Positions 6,471 to 14,916 of a stretch of DNA of 18,178 nt are shown piece after piece. The translations under genes and the position numbers were made by a program. The notes under the pieces are model-generated. The model had not been told where the DNA came from. It made no database searches and saw only the letters and a program-made list of their open reading frames with translations. How positions within the stretch are numbered: the first letter of the stretch is position 1; every line of letters starts with the position of its first letter. This DNA comes from an uncultured Porphyromonadaceae bacterium (GTDB lineage Bacteria > Bacteroidota > Bacteroidia > Bacteroidales > Muribaculaceae): the NCBI GenBank assembly GCA_900555715.1, contig USMC01000054.1, forward strand, positions 1-18,178, read 5' to 3'.

Positions 6471-8606
6471 ATGAACAATATAATCAGAACAGCCCTCGGG
6501 GCAACAGCCATACTCGCTTCAATGACAGTACAAGCAGAAAATCCGTTATTCAAACCTTTCGACTACACAGAACACGGCACCACACCGTTTTCCCGACTCA
6601 ACGACGACATGTGGATGCCCGCCATCGACCGCGGCATAGAGCTTGCCAGACAGGAAATTGACGCCATCACTTCAAACAGAGCCCGACCTGACTTCGAGAA
6701 CACCATAGTGGCGCTTGAACGCGCCGGCAGCGATCTCAACCGCGTCCTCAACGTGTTCTATCCTCTCATGTCTGCCGACAGCAACGGCAGAATGATGGAA
6801 ATAGACCTCGAAGCATCCCAGAAACTCAGCGACTACTCCACTTCGCTGATTCTCAACGAAGAACTCTGGAAACGTGTCAAGGACGTATACGACCACCGCG
6901 ACGAATTCAAGCTTGACAACGAGGACCGGATGCTCCTTCAGAAAACCTACGACATGTTCGCCCTCAACGGTGCAGAACTGCAGGGTGCCGACCGCGAAAA
7001 ATACCGCGAGCTCTCCGCCGAACTTTCCGAAGCGACAACAGCATTCGGACAGAACGTGCTGCGCGAGCTCAACACATACGAGATTTATCTCAGCGAAGAA
7101 GACCTCGCCGGTCTGCCCGAAAATCTCCGCAAGGAAGCAGCAGAGGCAGCGGAGGCGAAAGGACACAAAGGCGAATATCTCTTCACGCTCGCCCAGCCTA
7201 CATACATGGCGTTCATGAAGAACTCGACGCGCCGCGACCTCCGCGAGAAAATGTACAAACTCTACTCTTCGCGCAACACCAAAGGTGAATTTTCCAATAT
7301 AGAAAACATCAAGAAGATAGCTGAGCTGCGACGCCAGATTTCGAATCTTCAGGGCAGCCGCACATTCGCACAGCAAAATCTCAAACGCACTATGGCAGAG
7401 AAGCCTGAGGCAGTCTACGACCTTCTCGACCGCCTTGCCGAGGCATACCGTCCCGCCCTCGCAGCCGAAATGAAGGAGCTCGCCGACTTCGCCACAAAAC
7501 TCGAAGGCAAGCCTATGGAAATCAAGCCATGGGACTACAGCTACTACTCCAACAAGCTCAAAGCCGAAAAATACTCTTTCGACGAAGAAGCGCTCCGCCC
7601 GTACTTCGAGCTCAACCGCACCATAGAAGGTGTCTTCGGTCTCGCCACCAAACTCTACGGACTCCAGTTCCGCCAGAACGACAAAATCGAGGTTTATCAT
7701 CCCGACGTGAAGGCATTCGACGTCACCGATGCGGACGGCAATTATGTCGGAGTAATCTATACCGACTTTTTCCCTCGCGCAAGCAAGCGTCCCGGCGCAT
7801 GGATGACAGGGTTCAAGGATCAGTATATCGACGAAAACGGCGTCAACTCGCGTCCTCATGTCTCGATAGTGATGAACTTTACCAAACCGACAGCCGACAC
7901 CCCGTCGCTGCTCACCCCATACGAGGTAGAAACCTTCCTCCACGAGTTCGGACACGCTCTGCACGGGCTGCTTGCCAACTCGAAATACTCCTCTCTCTCC
8001 GGCACTAACGTCTACCGCGACTTCGTCGAGCTCCCCTCGCAATTCAACGAAAACTACCTAACTGAGAAAAACTTCCTCGACGGCTTCGCCCGCCACTATA
8101 AAACCGGCGAGCCCATTCCGGCAGAACTTGTCGAGCGCCTTGTGAAATCGTCGCAGTACGGAGCCGCCTACGCATGTTTCCGCCAGCTCGGTTTCGGCTA
8201 TCTCGACATGGCATGGCATACTGTCGAGGCACCTGTCGACGATGCAGTGTCTTTCGAACAGAAAGCCATGGAGCGTGTCCGTATCTTCGACCCCGTCGAA
8301 GGAACGATGACGGCACCTACGTTCAGCCATATCTTCTCCGGAGGCTATGCGGCAGGATACTACAGCTACAAATGGGCTGAGGTGCTCGATGCCGACGCTT
8401 TCGCATTCTTCAAGGAAAAAGGCATTTTCAGCAAAGAGGCTGCCGACAGTTTCCGCAAGAATGTTCTTGAGAAAGGCGGCACTGAACATCCCGCCGAGCT
8501 CTACCGCCGTTTCCGCGGTCAGGATCCGACCATCGACGCCCTTCTTATCCGCGACGGCATCCGCCCTGCCGATGACACTAAGGTAGCACCGATGAAAAAA
8601 GACTGA
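6471..8606 (+). CDS. dcp: Secreted M3 metallopeptidase, peptidyl-dipeptidase Dcp type
   Basis: The protein has 711 residues, close to the 680 of E. coli Dcp plus a signal peptide (MNNIIRTALGATAILASMTVQA). The long helical N-terminal half is typical of the M3 fold that encloses a deep cleft. The zinc site is HEFGH at 491-495 (His491 and His495 ligands, Glu492 the base), with Glu520 as the third ligand 25 residues on. The surrounding SGTNVYRDFVELPSQFNENY matches Dcp rather than oligopeptidase A. The expected reaction is removal of C-terminal dipeptides from short peptides, here in the periplasm because of the signal peptide. Its stop TGA overlaps the next start by one base (TGATG), so the following gene is translationally coupled. 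A long open frame on the opposite strand is a codon-bias shadow. Confidence 0.93.
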   Translation: MNNIIRTALGATAILASMTVQAENPLFKPFDYTEHGTTPFSRLNDDMWMPAIDRGIELARQEIDAITSNRARPDFENTIVALERAGSDLNRVLNVFYPLMSADSNGRMMEIDLEASQKLSDYSTSLILNEELWKRVKDVYDHRDEFKLDNEDRMLLQKTYDMFALNGAELQGADREKYRELSAELSEATTAFGQNVLRELNTYEIYLSEEDLAGLPENLRKEAAEAAEAKGHKGEYLFTLAQPTYMAFMKNSTRRDLREKMYKLYSSRNTKGEFSNIENIKKIAELRRQISNLQGSRTFAQQNLKRTMAEKPEAVYDLLDRLAEAYRPALAAEMKELADFATKLEGKPMEIKPWDYSYYSNKLKAEKYSFDEEALRPYFELNRTIEGVFGLATKLYGLQFRQNDKIEVYHPDVKAFDVTDADGNYVGVIYTDFFPRASKRPGAWMTGFKDQYIDENGVNSRPHVSIVMNFTKPTADTPSLLTPYEVETFLHEFGHALHGLLANSKYSSLSGTNVYRDFVELPSQFNENYLTEKNFLDGFARHYKTGEPIPAELVERLVKSSQYGAAYACFRQLGFGYLDMAWHTVEAPVDDAVSFEQKAMERVRIFDPVEGTMTAPTFSHIFSGGYAAGYYSYKWAEVLDADAFAFFKEKGIFSKEAADSFRKNVLEKGGTEHPAELYRRFRGQDPTIDALLIRDGIRPADDTKVAPMKKD

Positions 8607-9094
8607 TGGAACTGCCGAAAAGCGAAGTTTTCAGTGTGCCCGTATGGCGATACGCCAAACTCGCTTCGGGGCGATACGACAAATACGCGGGAGCGATCAT
8701 CGTTCCCGCAATAGTATTTCTCGGCATTGCCGGGATGGACGACTGGCGATGGTGGATTATCGCGCTGATGCTGCTCTTTCTGGTTTTCCCGATGCTTGCC
8801 ACTCTCGGTTGGTTCGCCATAGTAGGACGTCCCGAAATGGCATTGCTGACGCGTCCGCAGCAATGGACATTCGGCGGACGGGGAGAAATCCTCGTCAGAT
8901 TCTACCGTTTCGACCGCGAGAAAGATCCTGAACCCGTCGACAGCCTCAGCGCCGAAGTCGCTGAAATAAGCTTCGGCAAAAAGTATGACACTGTCAGTCT
9001 GAAACAAGGAAGCCGTTTCGACGTTCTTCTCATACCCTCCGGACAATTGCCCGAGGTATTTCTTAACACTTTCACAGAACTGGGAACTGAATGA
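8606..9094 (+). CDS. Two-helix membrane protein, function unknown
   Basis: The protein has 162 residues. Two adjacent hydrophobic segments (about 28-45 and 48-70) form a helical hairpin after a 25-residue lead. The remaining 90 residues are soluble and predicted alternating beta strands plus a C-terminal helix (GQLPEVFLNTF). This layout, two helices then a small PH-like beta domain, recalls YcxB-type proteins, but I cannot confirm the family. The start ATG overlaps the dcp stop by one base, and the stop overlaps the start of the TPR gene (ATGA), which argues that the three products are made in fixed proportion. Confidence 0.8.
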   Translation: MELPKSEVFSVPVWRYAKLASGRYDKYAGAIIVPAIVFLGIAGMDDWRWWIIALMLLFLVFPMLATLGWFAIVGRPEMALLTRPQQWTFGGRGEILVRFYRFDREKDPEPVDSLSAEVAEISFGKKYDTVSLKQGSRFDVLLIPSGQLPEVFLNTFTELGTE

Positions 9095-11160
9095 ACGACA
9101 ATATATCCTCACTTCTCCGGCAAACAGCCGCCGACCTGCGCCGTAACAGCTCGCTCGCCGGCTGTTTCGACAATCTGCGGCATGCCGCCGACCTCCTCGG
9201 CGCACCGTCTCTTAAAAAAGAAATCGACGATACCGAAAGCCGGTACTACTATCTGCTCCGCTTCGTCGGACAGAACGGAAGCTTCACGGCAGACAAGGAC
9301 GTGGACGACATACGCCGTGCAACCGGCGTACTGCTTGAAAAGGCTGTCAGTCTGATGCACGAATCGGACACTGCAAGCCTAAAAGGCTCGCAGTTGCGCT
9401 ACCAGCGGCGGCGTCCCGAAGAAAATCTCGAAAGCCTTGTCAGCGATCTTCTCAGCGAGCAAGACAGGCTGAGAACCGACCCGCTTGCACTCACCGACAG
9501 CCGCGCCAACATCAGGCTCGAACAAATAGCAACAGATATTTTCAAACGCATCTGGGCGAGCGATCCTGTCAGCGCCGACGAAGAGCGCCTGCTCGACACC
9601 CTCATAGGCGACAAGACGCTGCCGTTCCATTTCAGGATGCACATCGTTCATGCCATCGGACTCGGCATGGAACGTCACATCCAGTCGTGGCGACTGCGTC
9701 TGCTCCGGAGTGCCATGGCCTCCGAAAACAGACGCATTGCCATCGGCGCAGAAATATGGACTGTTCTCGCCATTGCATTGTCAGAAGGAAAAAGCACGAC
9801 AGACATCGCTCTGCCGCATATCGCCGACATATACCACGCTCTTGTCCGCACGGCGGCGCCCACGTCTGACGAACTGCCCAACCTCATGTCGATGGGCAGG
9901 AGAATGAAGGACAATCCTCTCGGCGATCCGAATCTCAGCCCCGACGAATACGAAGCTGTCAGGCGCGTTCAGGAAGCTCAGACGCGCGGCGAGGATATTT
10001 TCGCCGCCACACTGGGCAGAATGCGCCAGTTCCCCTTCTTCCACGAGACCGCCAACTGGTTTCTGCCCTTCCACAGCAGCCATAGCGCACTTGCCGAAAT
10101 AGTCGACGGCGAAGGCGCCGCAATCGCCGACATGATTGAGCGTATTCCCGTGCTTACCGATGCCGACAAATATGCTATGGTGCTTTCCATGGCAGCCATG
10201 CCCTCCGCCATGCGCTCCAGAGCTCTTGCAGGCATGGTGGACAGCATAAGGAAGGTGAGCGACAGCGACGAATTCCGCGAAGCCCTCTCCGCTTCCGAAC
10301 CTACTGAGAAAATGATTGTCGGTCAGACAGTCACCACCATCTGCCGATACCTCACCGACAACAGCGAAGGACGCCGCCACGACATAGCTACCGTGCTCGA
10401 CGATGCTGCAAGTTCAGTTCTGCACCTGCTGCCTGACGACATCGACAACAGCGAAGAATATTCGCTTATCAACGACTTATGTCACCGGCATGAATATCAG
10501 GCGGCGCTCAACACATACGAGTCCACTACTAAAAACGGCGCAGAACCGGCGGCGACACTGCGTGCACTCGGCGATGCGTCATGGGCTATGGGCAAGATTT
10601 CCGAGGCATACGATTTCTATGGCGAAGCGCTCAGGCGCAACCCGTCCGACGCCGACGCGCTCTTAGGCATCGCGCGCATCAACAGACATGAAGGACGCCA
10701 GAAACTGAACGTCTCGCTCCTCGAACCACATGCCGCAGAATACGCCGATAATATCGGTTTTCAGAAAATGCTCGGCTATGCTTATATAGCCGACGGCAAC
10801 ATCGAGAAAGCCATTGAGACATTCCATCATCTCGACTATATAAGCAACGACACGGCAGCCAAAGAACCGCTCGCATGGACGCTCACTCTCGCCGGCGACT
10901 ACGACAACGCCGCCATTTTCTTCGCGGAGGCTGCTGCCGGCGATATGTCGGAAAACTTTCTGATAAAGAAAGGCATAATGCAGTGGCTGTCGGGTGACCG
11001 CAGCACAGCACTCGACACATTTGCGCAAGTCAGAGAAAAAAACGACCAAAGCGCCTTCGAAACCACCTTCTTTGCGCTTGCGGCTGCAACAGGAGATGCC
11101 GGACTCAAAGCCGGACTCATGCTGGCTCCCGAGATAATACGCTACCGGTTAAAACAATAA
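9091..11160 (+). CDS. Large TPR-repeat protein
   Basis: The protein has 689 residues, no signal peptide and no transmembrane segment. Residues 1-440 are mostly helical with no motif I recognise. Residues about 455-655 contain tetratricopeptide-like helix pairs, clearest in TLRALGDASWAMGKISEAY, FYGEALRRNPSDADALLGIA, LGYAYIADGNIEKAIETF and LAWTLTLAGDYDNAAIFFAE. It is probably a cytoplasmic scaffold that binds a partner, perhaps the membrane protein encoded immediately upstream, since the two genes share an ATGA overlap. The coupling to a periplasmic peptidase gene may be historical. No enzymatic function should be assigned. Confidence 0.85.
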   Translation: MNDNISSLLRQTAADLRRNSSLAGCFDNLRHAADLLGAPSLKKEIDDTESRYYYLLRFVGQNGSFTADKDVDDIRRATGVLLEKAVSLMHESDTASLKGSQLRYQRRRPEENLESLVSDLLSEQDRLRTDPLALTDSRANIRLEQIATDIFKRIWASDPVSADEERLLDTLIGDKTLPFHFRMHIVHAIGLGMERHIQSWRLRLLRSAMASENRRIAIGAEIWTVLAIALSEGKSTTDIALPHIADIYHALVRTAAPTSDELPNLMSMGRRMKDNPLGDPNLSPDEYEAVRRVQEAQTRGEDIFAATLGRMRQFPFFHETANWFLPFHSSHSALAEIVDGEGAAIADMIERIPVLTDADKYAMVLSMAAMPSAMRSRALAGMVDSIRKVSDSDEFREALSASEPTEKMIVGQTVTTICRYLTDNSEGRRHDIATVLDDAASSVLHLLPDDIDNSEEYSLINDLCHRHEYQAALNTYESTTKNGAEPAATLRALGDASWAMGKISEAYDFYGEALRRNPSDADALLGIARINRHEGRQKLNVSLLEPHAAEYADNIGFQKMLGYAYIADGNIEKAIETFHHLDYISNDTAAKEPLAWTLTLAGDYDNAAIFFAEAAAGDMSENFLIKKGIMQWLSGDRSTALDTFAQVREKNDQSAFETTFFALAAATGDAGLKAGLMLAPEIIRYRLKQ

Positions 11161-11187
11161 AGTCAAAATTCAAAAAACATAAAAACT

Positions 11188-11610
11188 ATGGTAATTCAAC
11201 GCTGGCAATCGCTCTTTCTCCTCATCGCATGCGTACTTATGGGTCTGCTGTGCCTGAGCCCCTATGCGCAGTTCACAGCCGCAGAAGCGGCAGAACCTAC
11301 GAAACAATTCGTAAAGGACGCTCCCGTATTTTTAATCCTGAATATCGCAATATCGGCTTTGCTCTTCATAGCGATATTCCTCTTCAAGAACCTGAAACTG
11401 CAGATGCGCATCACCATGATGACTATCGTCCTCATCTGTGCATCCGCCGTCACGGGCGGCTTCATCGTCTACGGCACGATGCCCGACGCCGAAATCATCT
11501 GGACTGGCGCCGTGCTCCTGCTCGTGATAGCTCTTGTCTTTGCCATTATGGCACTGCGCTTCATGAAGAAGGACCACAAGCTCCTCAGAAGCTACGACCG
11601 GCTTCGCTGA
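11188..11610 (+). CDS. DUF4293 family integral membrane protein
   Basis: The protein has 140 residues with four hydrophobic helices at about 8-25, 45-65, 73-95 and 103-123, and a basic tail (RFMKKDHKLLRSYDRLR). The opening VIQRWQSLFLLIACVLM is characteristic of DUF4293, a Bacteroidetes-only family of unknown role in the inner membrane. It follows the TPR gene by 27 bp and is probably the last gene of that operon. Its final 26 bp overlap the 3' end of the convergent HAD gene, with no room for a separate terminator, so the two messages have complementary ends. Confidence 0.85.
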   Translation: MVIQRWQSLFLLIACVLMGLLCLSPYAQFTAAEAAEPTKQFVKDAPVFLILNIAISALLFIAIFLFKNLKLQMRITMMTIVLICASAVTGGFIVYGTMPDAEIIWTGAVLLLVIALVFAIMALRFMKKDHKLLRSYDRLR

Positions 11611-12253
11611 GTGCGTCGAGCAGCGCTTCGAGCTCCACTCCTTCAAAACAGTCAAGAACCACATCGGCTCTTCCTGCAATGCTTTCACGGGAATTAGTCG
11701 TTGCCAGACCGACAACAGCGGCTCCGGCAGCGCGTCCCGATTGCATTCCTGAAAACGAGTCCTCGAAGACGACGCAAAGCGACGGGTCGACTTTCACAGC
11801 CCGTGCGCCGACGATATAAGGCTCGGGATCGGGCTTCGAGCGAGTTACGCAGGAGTCAGTGACAAGTGCCCTGAAATGCTTCATCAGCGCAGGCTGCTGC
11901 CCGGCAAGACGCCGCATTTTGTCGTCGTTGCTGCTTGTCACGACCACCGCAGGCACTCCGGCATCGTCCAACTGCCGCAGAAAGTCGTCCACGCCCGGAA
12001 ACAGCCTGTATTCCATCTCCTGCTCGCGCAAACTGAGAAGAGCCCGCACACTATCGCGCACAGATTCGTCGGGATAGTACTGACCAAGAATCTGCGAAAG
12101 CGTCATGCCTTTGATTTTCAAAGCCATGTTCTCCACTCCGGTAGGATAGACACGTGATATCTCGGTCCAGATGTCTGTATATATTGTCTCAGAGTCGACA
12201 AGCACTCCGTCGAGGTCGAAGAGCGCAGCTGCGGGAAGTTTTTTCATTTTCAT
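11585..12253 (-). CDS. HAD-superfamily phosphatase, beta-phosphoglucomutase-like
   Basis: The protein has 222 residues. Motif I is FDLDGVLVDSE with nucleophile Asp13 and acid/base Asp15. Motif II is VVVTSSNDD, motif III is the Lys of TRSKPDPEPY and motif IV is VVFEDSFSGMQS. The helical insert after motif I (about 20-90) is a C1 cap as in beta-phosphoglucomutase and small sugar-phosphate phosphatases. The cytoplasmic substrate is probably a sugar phosphate, but cap residues do not settle it. ATG 12253 gives MKMKKLP; a second ATG at 12247 gives MKKLP and is equally good, because the only visible -7 box is so close that a start at 12253 would be almost leaderless. It converges on DUF4293 with a 26-bp overlap. 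Confidence 0.88.
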   Translation of the reverse strand: MKMKKLPAAALFDLDGVLVDSETIYTDIWTEISRVYPTGVENMALKIKGMTLSQILGQYYPDESVRDSVRALLSLREQEMEYRLFPGVDDFLRQLDDAGVPAVVVTSSNDDKMRRLAGQQPALMKHFRALVTDSCVTRSKPDPEPYIVGARAVKVDPSLCVVFEDSFSGMQSGRAAGAAVVGLATTNSRESIAGRADVVLDCFEGVELEALLDALSEAGRSF

Positions 12254-12256
12254 GGC

Positions 12257-12276
12257 GCAAAAATAGCTATTTTTGC
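12257..12276. promoter_or_regulatory. 20-bp palindrome forming divergent overlapping promoters
   Basis: GCAAAAATAG and its exact reverse complement CTATTTTTGC are joined without spacer. Each half contains TATTTTTG, a TAnnTTTG -7 box: 12268-12275 for the rightward thioesterase gene and 12265-12258 for the leftward HAD gene. The -33 regions are poor (T-rich only). RNA polymerase cannot occupy both boxes at once, so the two genes probably compete, and the palindrome could also bind a dimeric regulator. Confidence 0.6.
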
Positions 12277-12294
12277 CCTAAATAAAAAATCACC

Positions 12295-13050
12295 ATGAGT
12301 GTACCATCGCAAATATCACGCACCTATACCCTTCTTGCCGGCGAGAGCAACGCAGAAGGGAAAATGCCCGTCACGCTGCTCGCATCGCGCATCATCGAGA
12401 TAGCCTCGGTTCATGCCAACGCCCTCGGCATAGGCTATGCCGCCCTGATAGAAAAGAACGTCGGCTGGGTTCTCAGCCGGCTAAGCATAGAAATGAGGCG
12501 CTATCCCGTAATCAACGAGCAATATACCGTGTCGACGTGGATAGAAAGCTATACACGGCGCTTCAGCGAACGCAATTTCAAAATCTTCGCTGCCGACAGC
12601 GGCGAAGTGCTGGGCTACGCACGCTCCGTCTGGGTACCGATGAATTTCGCCACACGTAGCCTCGCCGACCTTTCCGTTTTCGACAACTCGCAGATAGAAC
12701 CTCTCGGCGACCTCTGCGAGATGGATAAGGTAAGGCGCATTGAAATGCCTGCCGTCGCGGAAGAAGAGCCGTACACTTTCCGCTACTGCGACATCGACTT
12801 CAACCGCCACGTCAACACCGTGCGCTACATCGACGTCCTGCTCAACCACTGGCCGCTGGAGCATTACGACAAGTACAGCATACGACGCATCGACGTCTTC
12901 TTCCATCACGAGAGCCACTTCGGACAGACCGCCACCCTCCGCTTCGCCCCTGACGCCACCTGCACCGACCGCAACCTCTGCGAGATAGTCCTTCCCGGCG
13001 ATATCCGAGCCATATCTGCCGCTATCACCTGGCAACCCGCGTCAGACTGA
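12295..13050 (+). CDS. Acyl-ACP thioesterase (FatA/FatB-like double hotdog)
   Basis: The protein has 251 residues with two hotdog repeats. The first holds the long helix LLASRIIEIASVHANALGIG (about 29-48) and VGWVLSRLSIEMRRYP. The second holds FRYCDIDFNRHVNTVRYID (162-180), matching the plant and bacterial pattern DxDxNxHVN, with Asn170 and His172 as the expected catalytic pair. The enzyme hydrolyses acyl-ACP to free fatty acid in the cytoplasm, ending or diverting fatty-acid synthesis. The length is standard for the bacterial family. ATG 12295 follows the divergent -7 box by 19 bp, giving a very short leader without Shine-Dalgarno. Confidence 0.9.
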   Translation: MSVPSQISRTYTLLAGESNAEGKMPVTLLASRIIEIASVHANALGIGYAALIEKNVGWVLSRLSIEMRRYPVINEQYTVSTWIESYTRRFSERNFKIFAADSGEVLGYARSVWVPMNFATRSLADLSVFDNSQIEPLGDLCEMDKVRRIEMPAVAEEEPYTFRYCDIDFNRHVNTVRYIDVLLNHWPLEHYDKYSIRRIDVFFHHESHFGQTATLRFAPDATCTDRNLCEIVLPGDIRAISAAITWQPASD

Positions 13051-13083
13051 CATAGTATAACCCTTCAACTATCGGTGAACGAA

Positions 13084-14766
13084 ATGACACCATTCCATAA
13101 GCTACCATATTTCATTATCGGCATCCGCCGTGTCATCATAGCCATTGCATTAATACCGGCATTCATCCTTGCCTCATGCGTGCGTCACGACGGCCGGCTG
13201 GCGGACATAGACGCTATCATGGAGGATGACCCGGCGACAGCGCTCGCGCTCCTCGACAGCATCCGTCCGGAAGCCCTCTCTCCATCCGACCATGCCTACT
13301 ACGCCTTGCTCTATACGCAGGCGCAGGTGAAGTGTCGCATAGAAGTCTCTTCCGATTCGCTGATATCCATAGCCTACGGCAAATATAGCCATGATAGCTC
13401 CGGCAATCTGAAAATGAGGGCTTGCTTCTACAATGCCAAAGTATTTTTCAACCAGAGCGATTTCAAGTCGGCGATGGAAGATGCCGTAGTGTCATACGAC
13501 ATAGCTAAGGAAGCGGAAGACCCATACTGGACAGCCAAATCAGCCGAACTGATGGCGGACATATTATGGTATGTCTACAACTACAGCCAATCGGAAGCAT
13601 ACACGCACGAAGCCGTTGAGAACTATCTCCTCGCAGGACGCATCGACAACCACCGCTACGCCCTGTGCGACTTAGCCTCCATATACCTGAACGAGGATAA
13701 ATTCGACGAAGCCCAATTCCTCGTCGACAGCCTTTATGAAGTTGTTACCAACGAAACACCTGTCGACTCAGCGCTGTTGGACTATATGTCAATGGCGAGG
13801 TCTTCGATTCTTCTTGAAACGAACAGATTTGATGAGCTGGAAAAGCTATGGGATGAGACTTCAGACATGATAATATCTAATGAAGATGAAATCGACAAAT
13901 CAATCATGAAATCCACAGCTTCAAGTTTTAATGATGACGCAGAAGATGCGACGGCTTTGTTGGCTGATGCGTATGGTCTGTCAGAAGATAATAAACAACT
14001 CATCAGAGTGATGTACGCCGATTTCCGACAATCAATCTCTTCCGGAAATTATCAGAAGGCGGCACAAATGGCGGATTCAATCATTCTGATGCAAAGCGGT
14101 ATAGTTGGAGAATTGATGAAAGAATCTGTGATAGGCGTCCAAAGCGACTTCTATTCTGAAAAGGCAAAGTATCAGCAAAAGCAAGCCGAATGGAGGCTCT
14201 ATGCGCTTATCGCCGTCGCTATTGTCGCAATAGTGATAGCCTTGTTGATAATAATGATATTCAGGCTTAGAATCCGCGCCAACAGAGCCGAGTTTGAAAC
14301 AAATCTGTCCTCCTTGATGCTGTTTAAAGGACAGGCTGAAAATGAGAACAGACGTTTGGAGGGCGAACTCGAACGTCTATTCCGTCAGAAATGGAACACA
14401 CTGAATATGCTGTGCGCCGAATATTTCAATATGAGAGATTCAGAGGCAAGCGGAGTGGCTGCTCTTAGCAACATAAAGCAAGAGCTCGACAAACTTAAAT
14501 CCTCGAAAAATCTCAAAGAAATTGAAACTGCTGTCGATACCTATATGGGGAATATCATGACGCTGCTGCGGCATGAGTGTACCTTCCTGAAAGAGGAAGA
14601 TTTCAGATTCCTTTGCCTGGTCTTTGCCGGAATGTCGGCTAAATCGGTATGTCTTTTCACAGATATAAAACACAAACTCTTCTATCTTAAGCGAGATCGT
14701 CTTTTCAAACGTATTGCAGACTCAACAGCAACACATAAAGAGCTTTTCTTAAGCAAAATCAAATAA
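13084..14766 (+). CDS. Transmembrane TPR-HTH regulator of the protease/serpin cassette
   Basis: The protein has 560 residues from ATG 13084; an in-frame GTG at 13075 is an alternative. Order: N-terminal hydrophobic segment ending in ILASC (Cys32, lipobox-like); helical TPR-type repeats to about 360 (LLYTQAQVKCRIEVSSDSL, ACFYNAKVFFNQSDFKSAM, YSQSEAYTHEAVENYLLAG); one transmembrane helix at about 372-397; a charged coiled coil (NENRRLEGELERLFRQK); and a C-terminal helix-turn-helix-like part (LKEEDFRFLCLVFAGMSAKS, FYLKRDRLFKRI). The family is a Bacteroidetes one-piece sensor with the TPRs outside the inner membrane and DNA binding inside. Placed directly before the cassette, it probably controls it. 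GC content falls midway: by hand count 39 of 60 bases at 13201-13260 against 19 of 60 at 13861-13920. Its last 31 codons are duplicated at 18073. Confidence 0.85.
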   Translation: MTPFHKLPYFIIGIRRVIIAIALIPAFILASCVRHDGRLADIDAIMEDDPATALALLDSIRPEALSPSDHAYYALLYTQAQVKCRIEVSSDSLISIAYGKYSHDSSGNLKMRACFYNAKVFFNQSDFKSAMEDAVVSYDIAKEAEDPYWTAKSAELMADILWYVYNYSQSEAYTHEAVENYLLAGRIDNHRYALCDLASIYLNEDKFDEAQFLVDSLYEVVTNETPVDSALLDYMSMARSSILLETNRFDELEKLWDETSDMIISNEDEIDKSIMKSTASSFNDDAEDATALLADAYGLSEDNKQLIRVMYADFRQSISSGNYQKAAQMADSIILMQSGIVGELMKESVIGVQSDFYSEKAKYQQKQAEWRLYALIAVAIVAIVIALLIIMIFRLRIRANRAEFETNLSSLMLFKGQAENENRRLEGELERLFRQKWNTLNMLCAEYFNMRDSEASGVAALSNIKQELDKLKSSKNLKEIETAVDTYMGNIMTLLRHECTFLKEEDFRFLCLVFAGMSAKSVCLFTDIKHKLFYLKRDRLFKRIADSTATHKELFLSKIK

Positions 14767-14779
14767 CTGACTCAAAACC
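14674..14779 (+). repeat. Direct repeat, copy A (regulator 3' end)
   Basis: These 106 bases recur at 18073-18178 with 7 mismatches, all in the first 51 bases. The last 55 (14725-14779) are identical and continue past the stop codon to the window edge. The offset is 3399 bp, and the repeats enclose the DUF3244-C10-serpin genes. Confidence 0.95.
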
Positions 14780-14810
14780 AACAACATACATCTACAAAAA
14801 CTCGCATTAA

Positions 14811-14902
14811 TGTAAGTCACTAACTTTCAGAGGCTTATGTCTGCATTACATGGGTGAGGAAAATTTAAATTTTCCTCACCCTGTAAGTCTCTGTCTTTCA
14901 GA
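14811..14902 (+). repeat. 21-bp direct repeat flanking the palindrome
   Basis: TGTAAGTCACTAACTTTCAG plus A (14811-14831) recurs at 14882-14902 with three mismatches. The copies start 71 bp apart and bracket the 30-bp palindrome almost symmetrically. They may be binding sites or the ends of a short intergenic element. Confidence 0.65.
14852..14881. promoter_or_regulatory. 30-bp perfect palindrome, operator candidate
   Basis: GGGTGAGGAAAATTT (14852-14866) is followed without spacer by its exact reverse complement (14867-14881). No T run follows on either strand, and the A/T tracts lie inside the arms, so a terminator is less likely than a site for a dimeric DNA-binding protein. Nine bases of one arm, GGTGAGGAA, recur at 14917, 64 bp downstream. 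Confidence 0.65.
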
Positions 14903-14916
14903 ACAATGCCGATGAT

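Noticed and set aside
6672..8042. A 456-codon open frame on the minus strand opposite dcp
   Set aside because: It is a shadow of a GC-biased gene, has no recognisable domain, and its sense partner has a full M3 active site.
11229..11819. A 196-codon plus-strand frame across DUF4293 and the HAD gene
   Set aside because: It lies in another frame over two well-supported genes; the composition (Arg, His, Ser rich) is typical of an out-of-frame read.
14852..14881. The 30-bp palindrome as an intrinsic terminator of the regulator gene
   Set aside because: It starts 85 bp after the stop, no T run follows on either strand, and the arms contain the A/T tracts; kept as an operator candidate instead.
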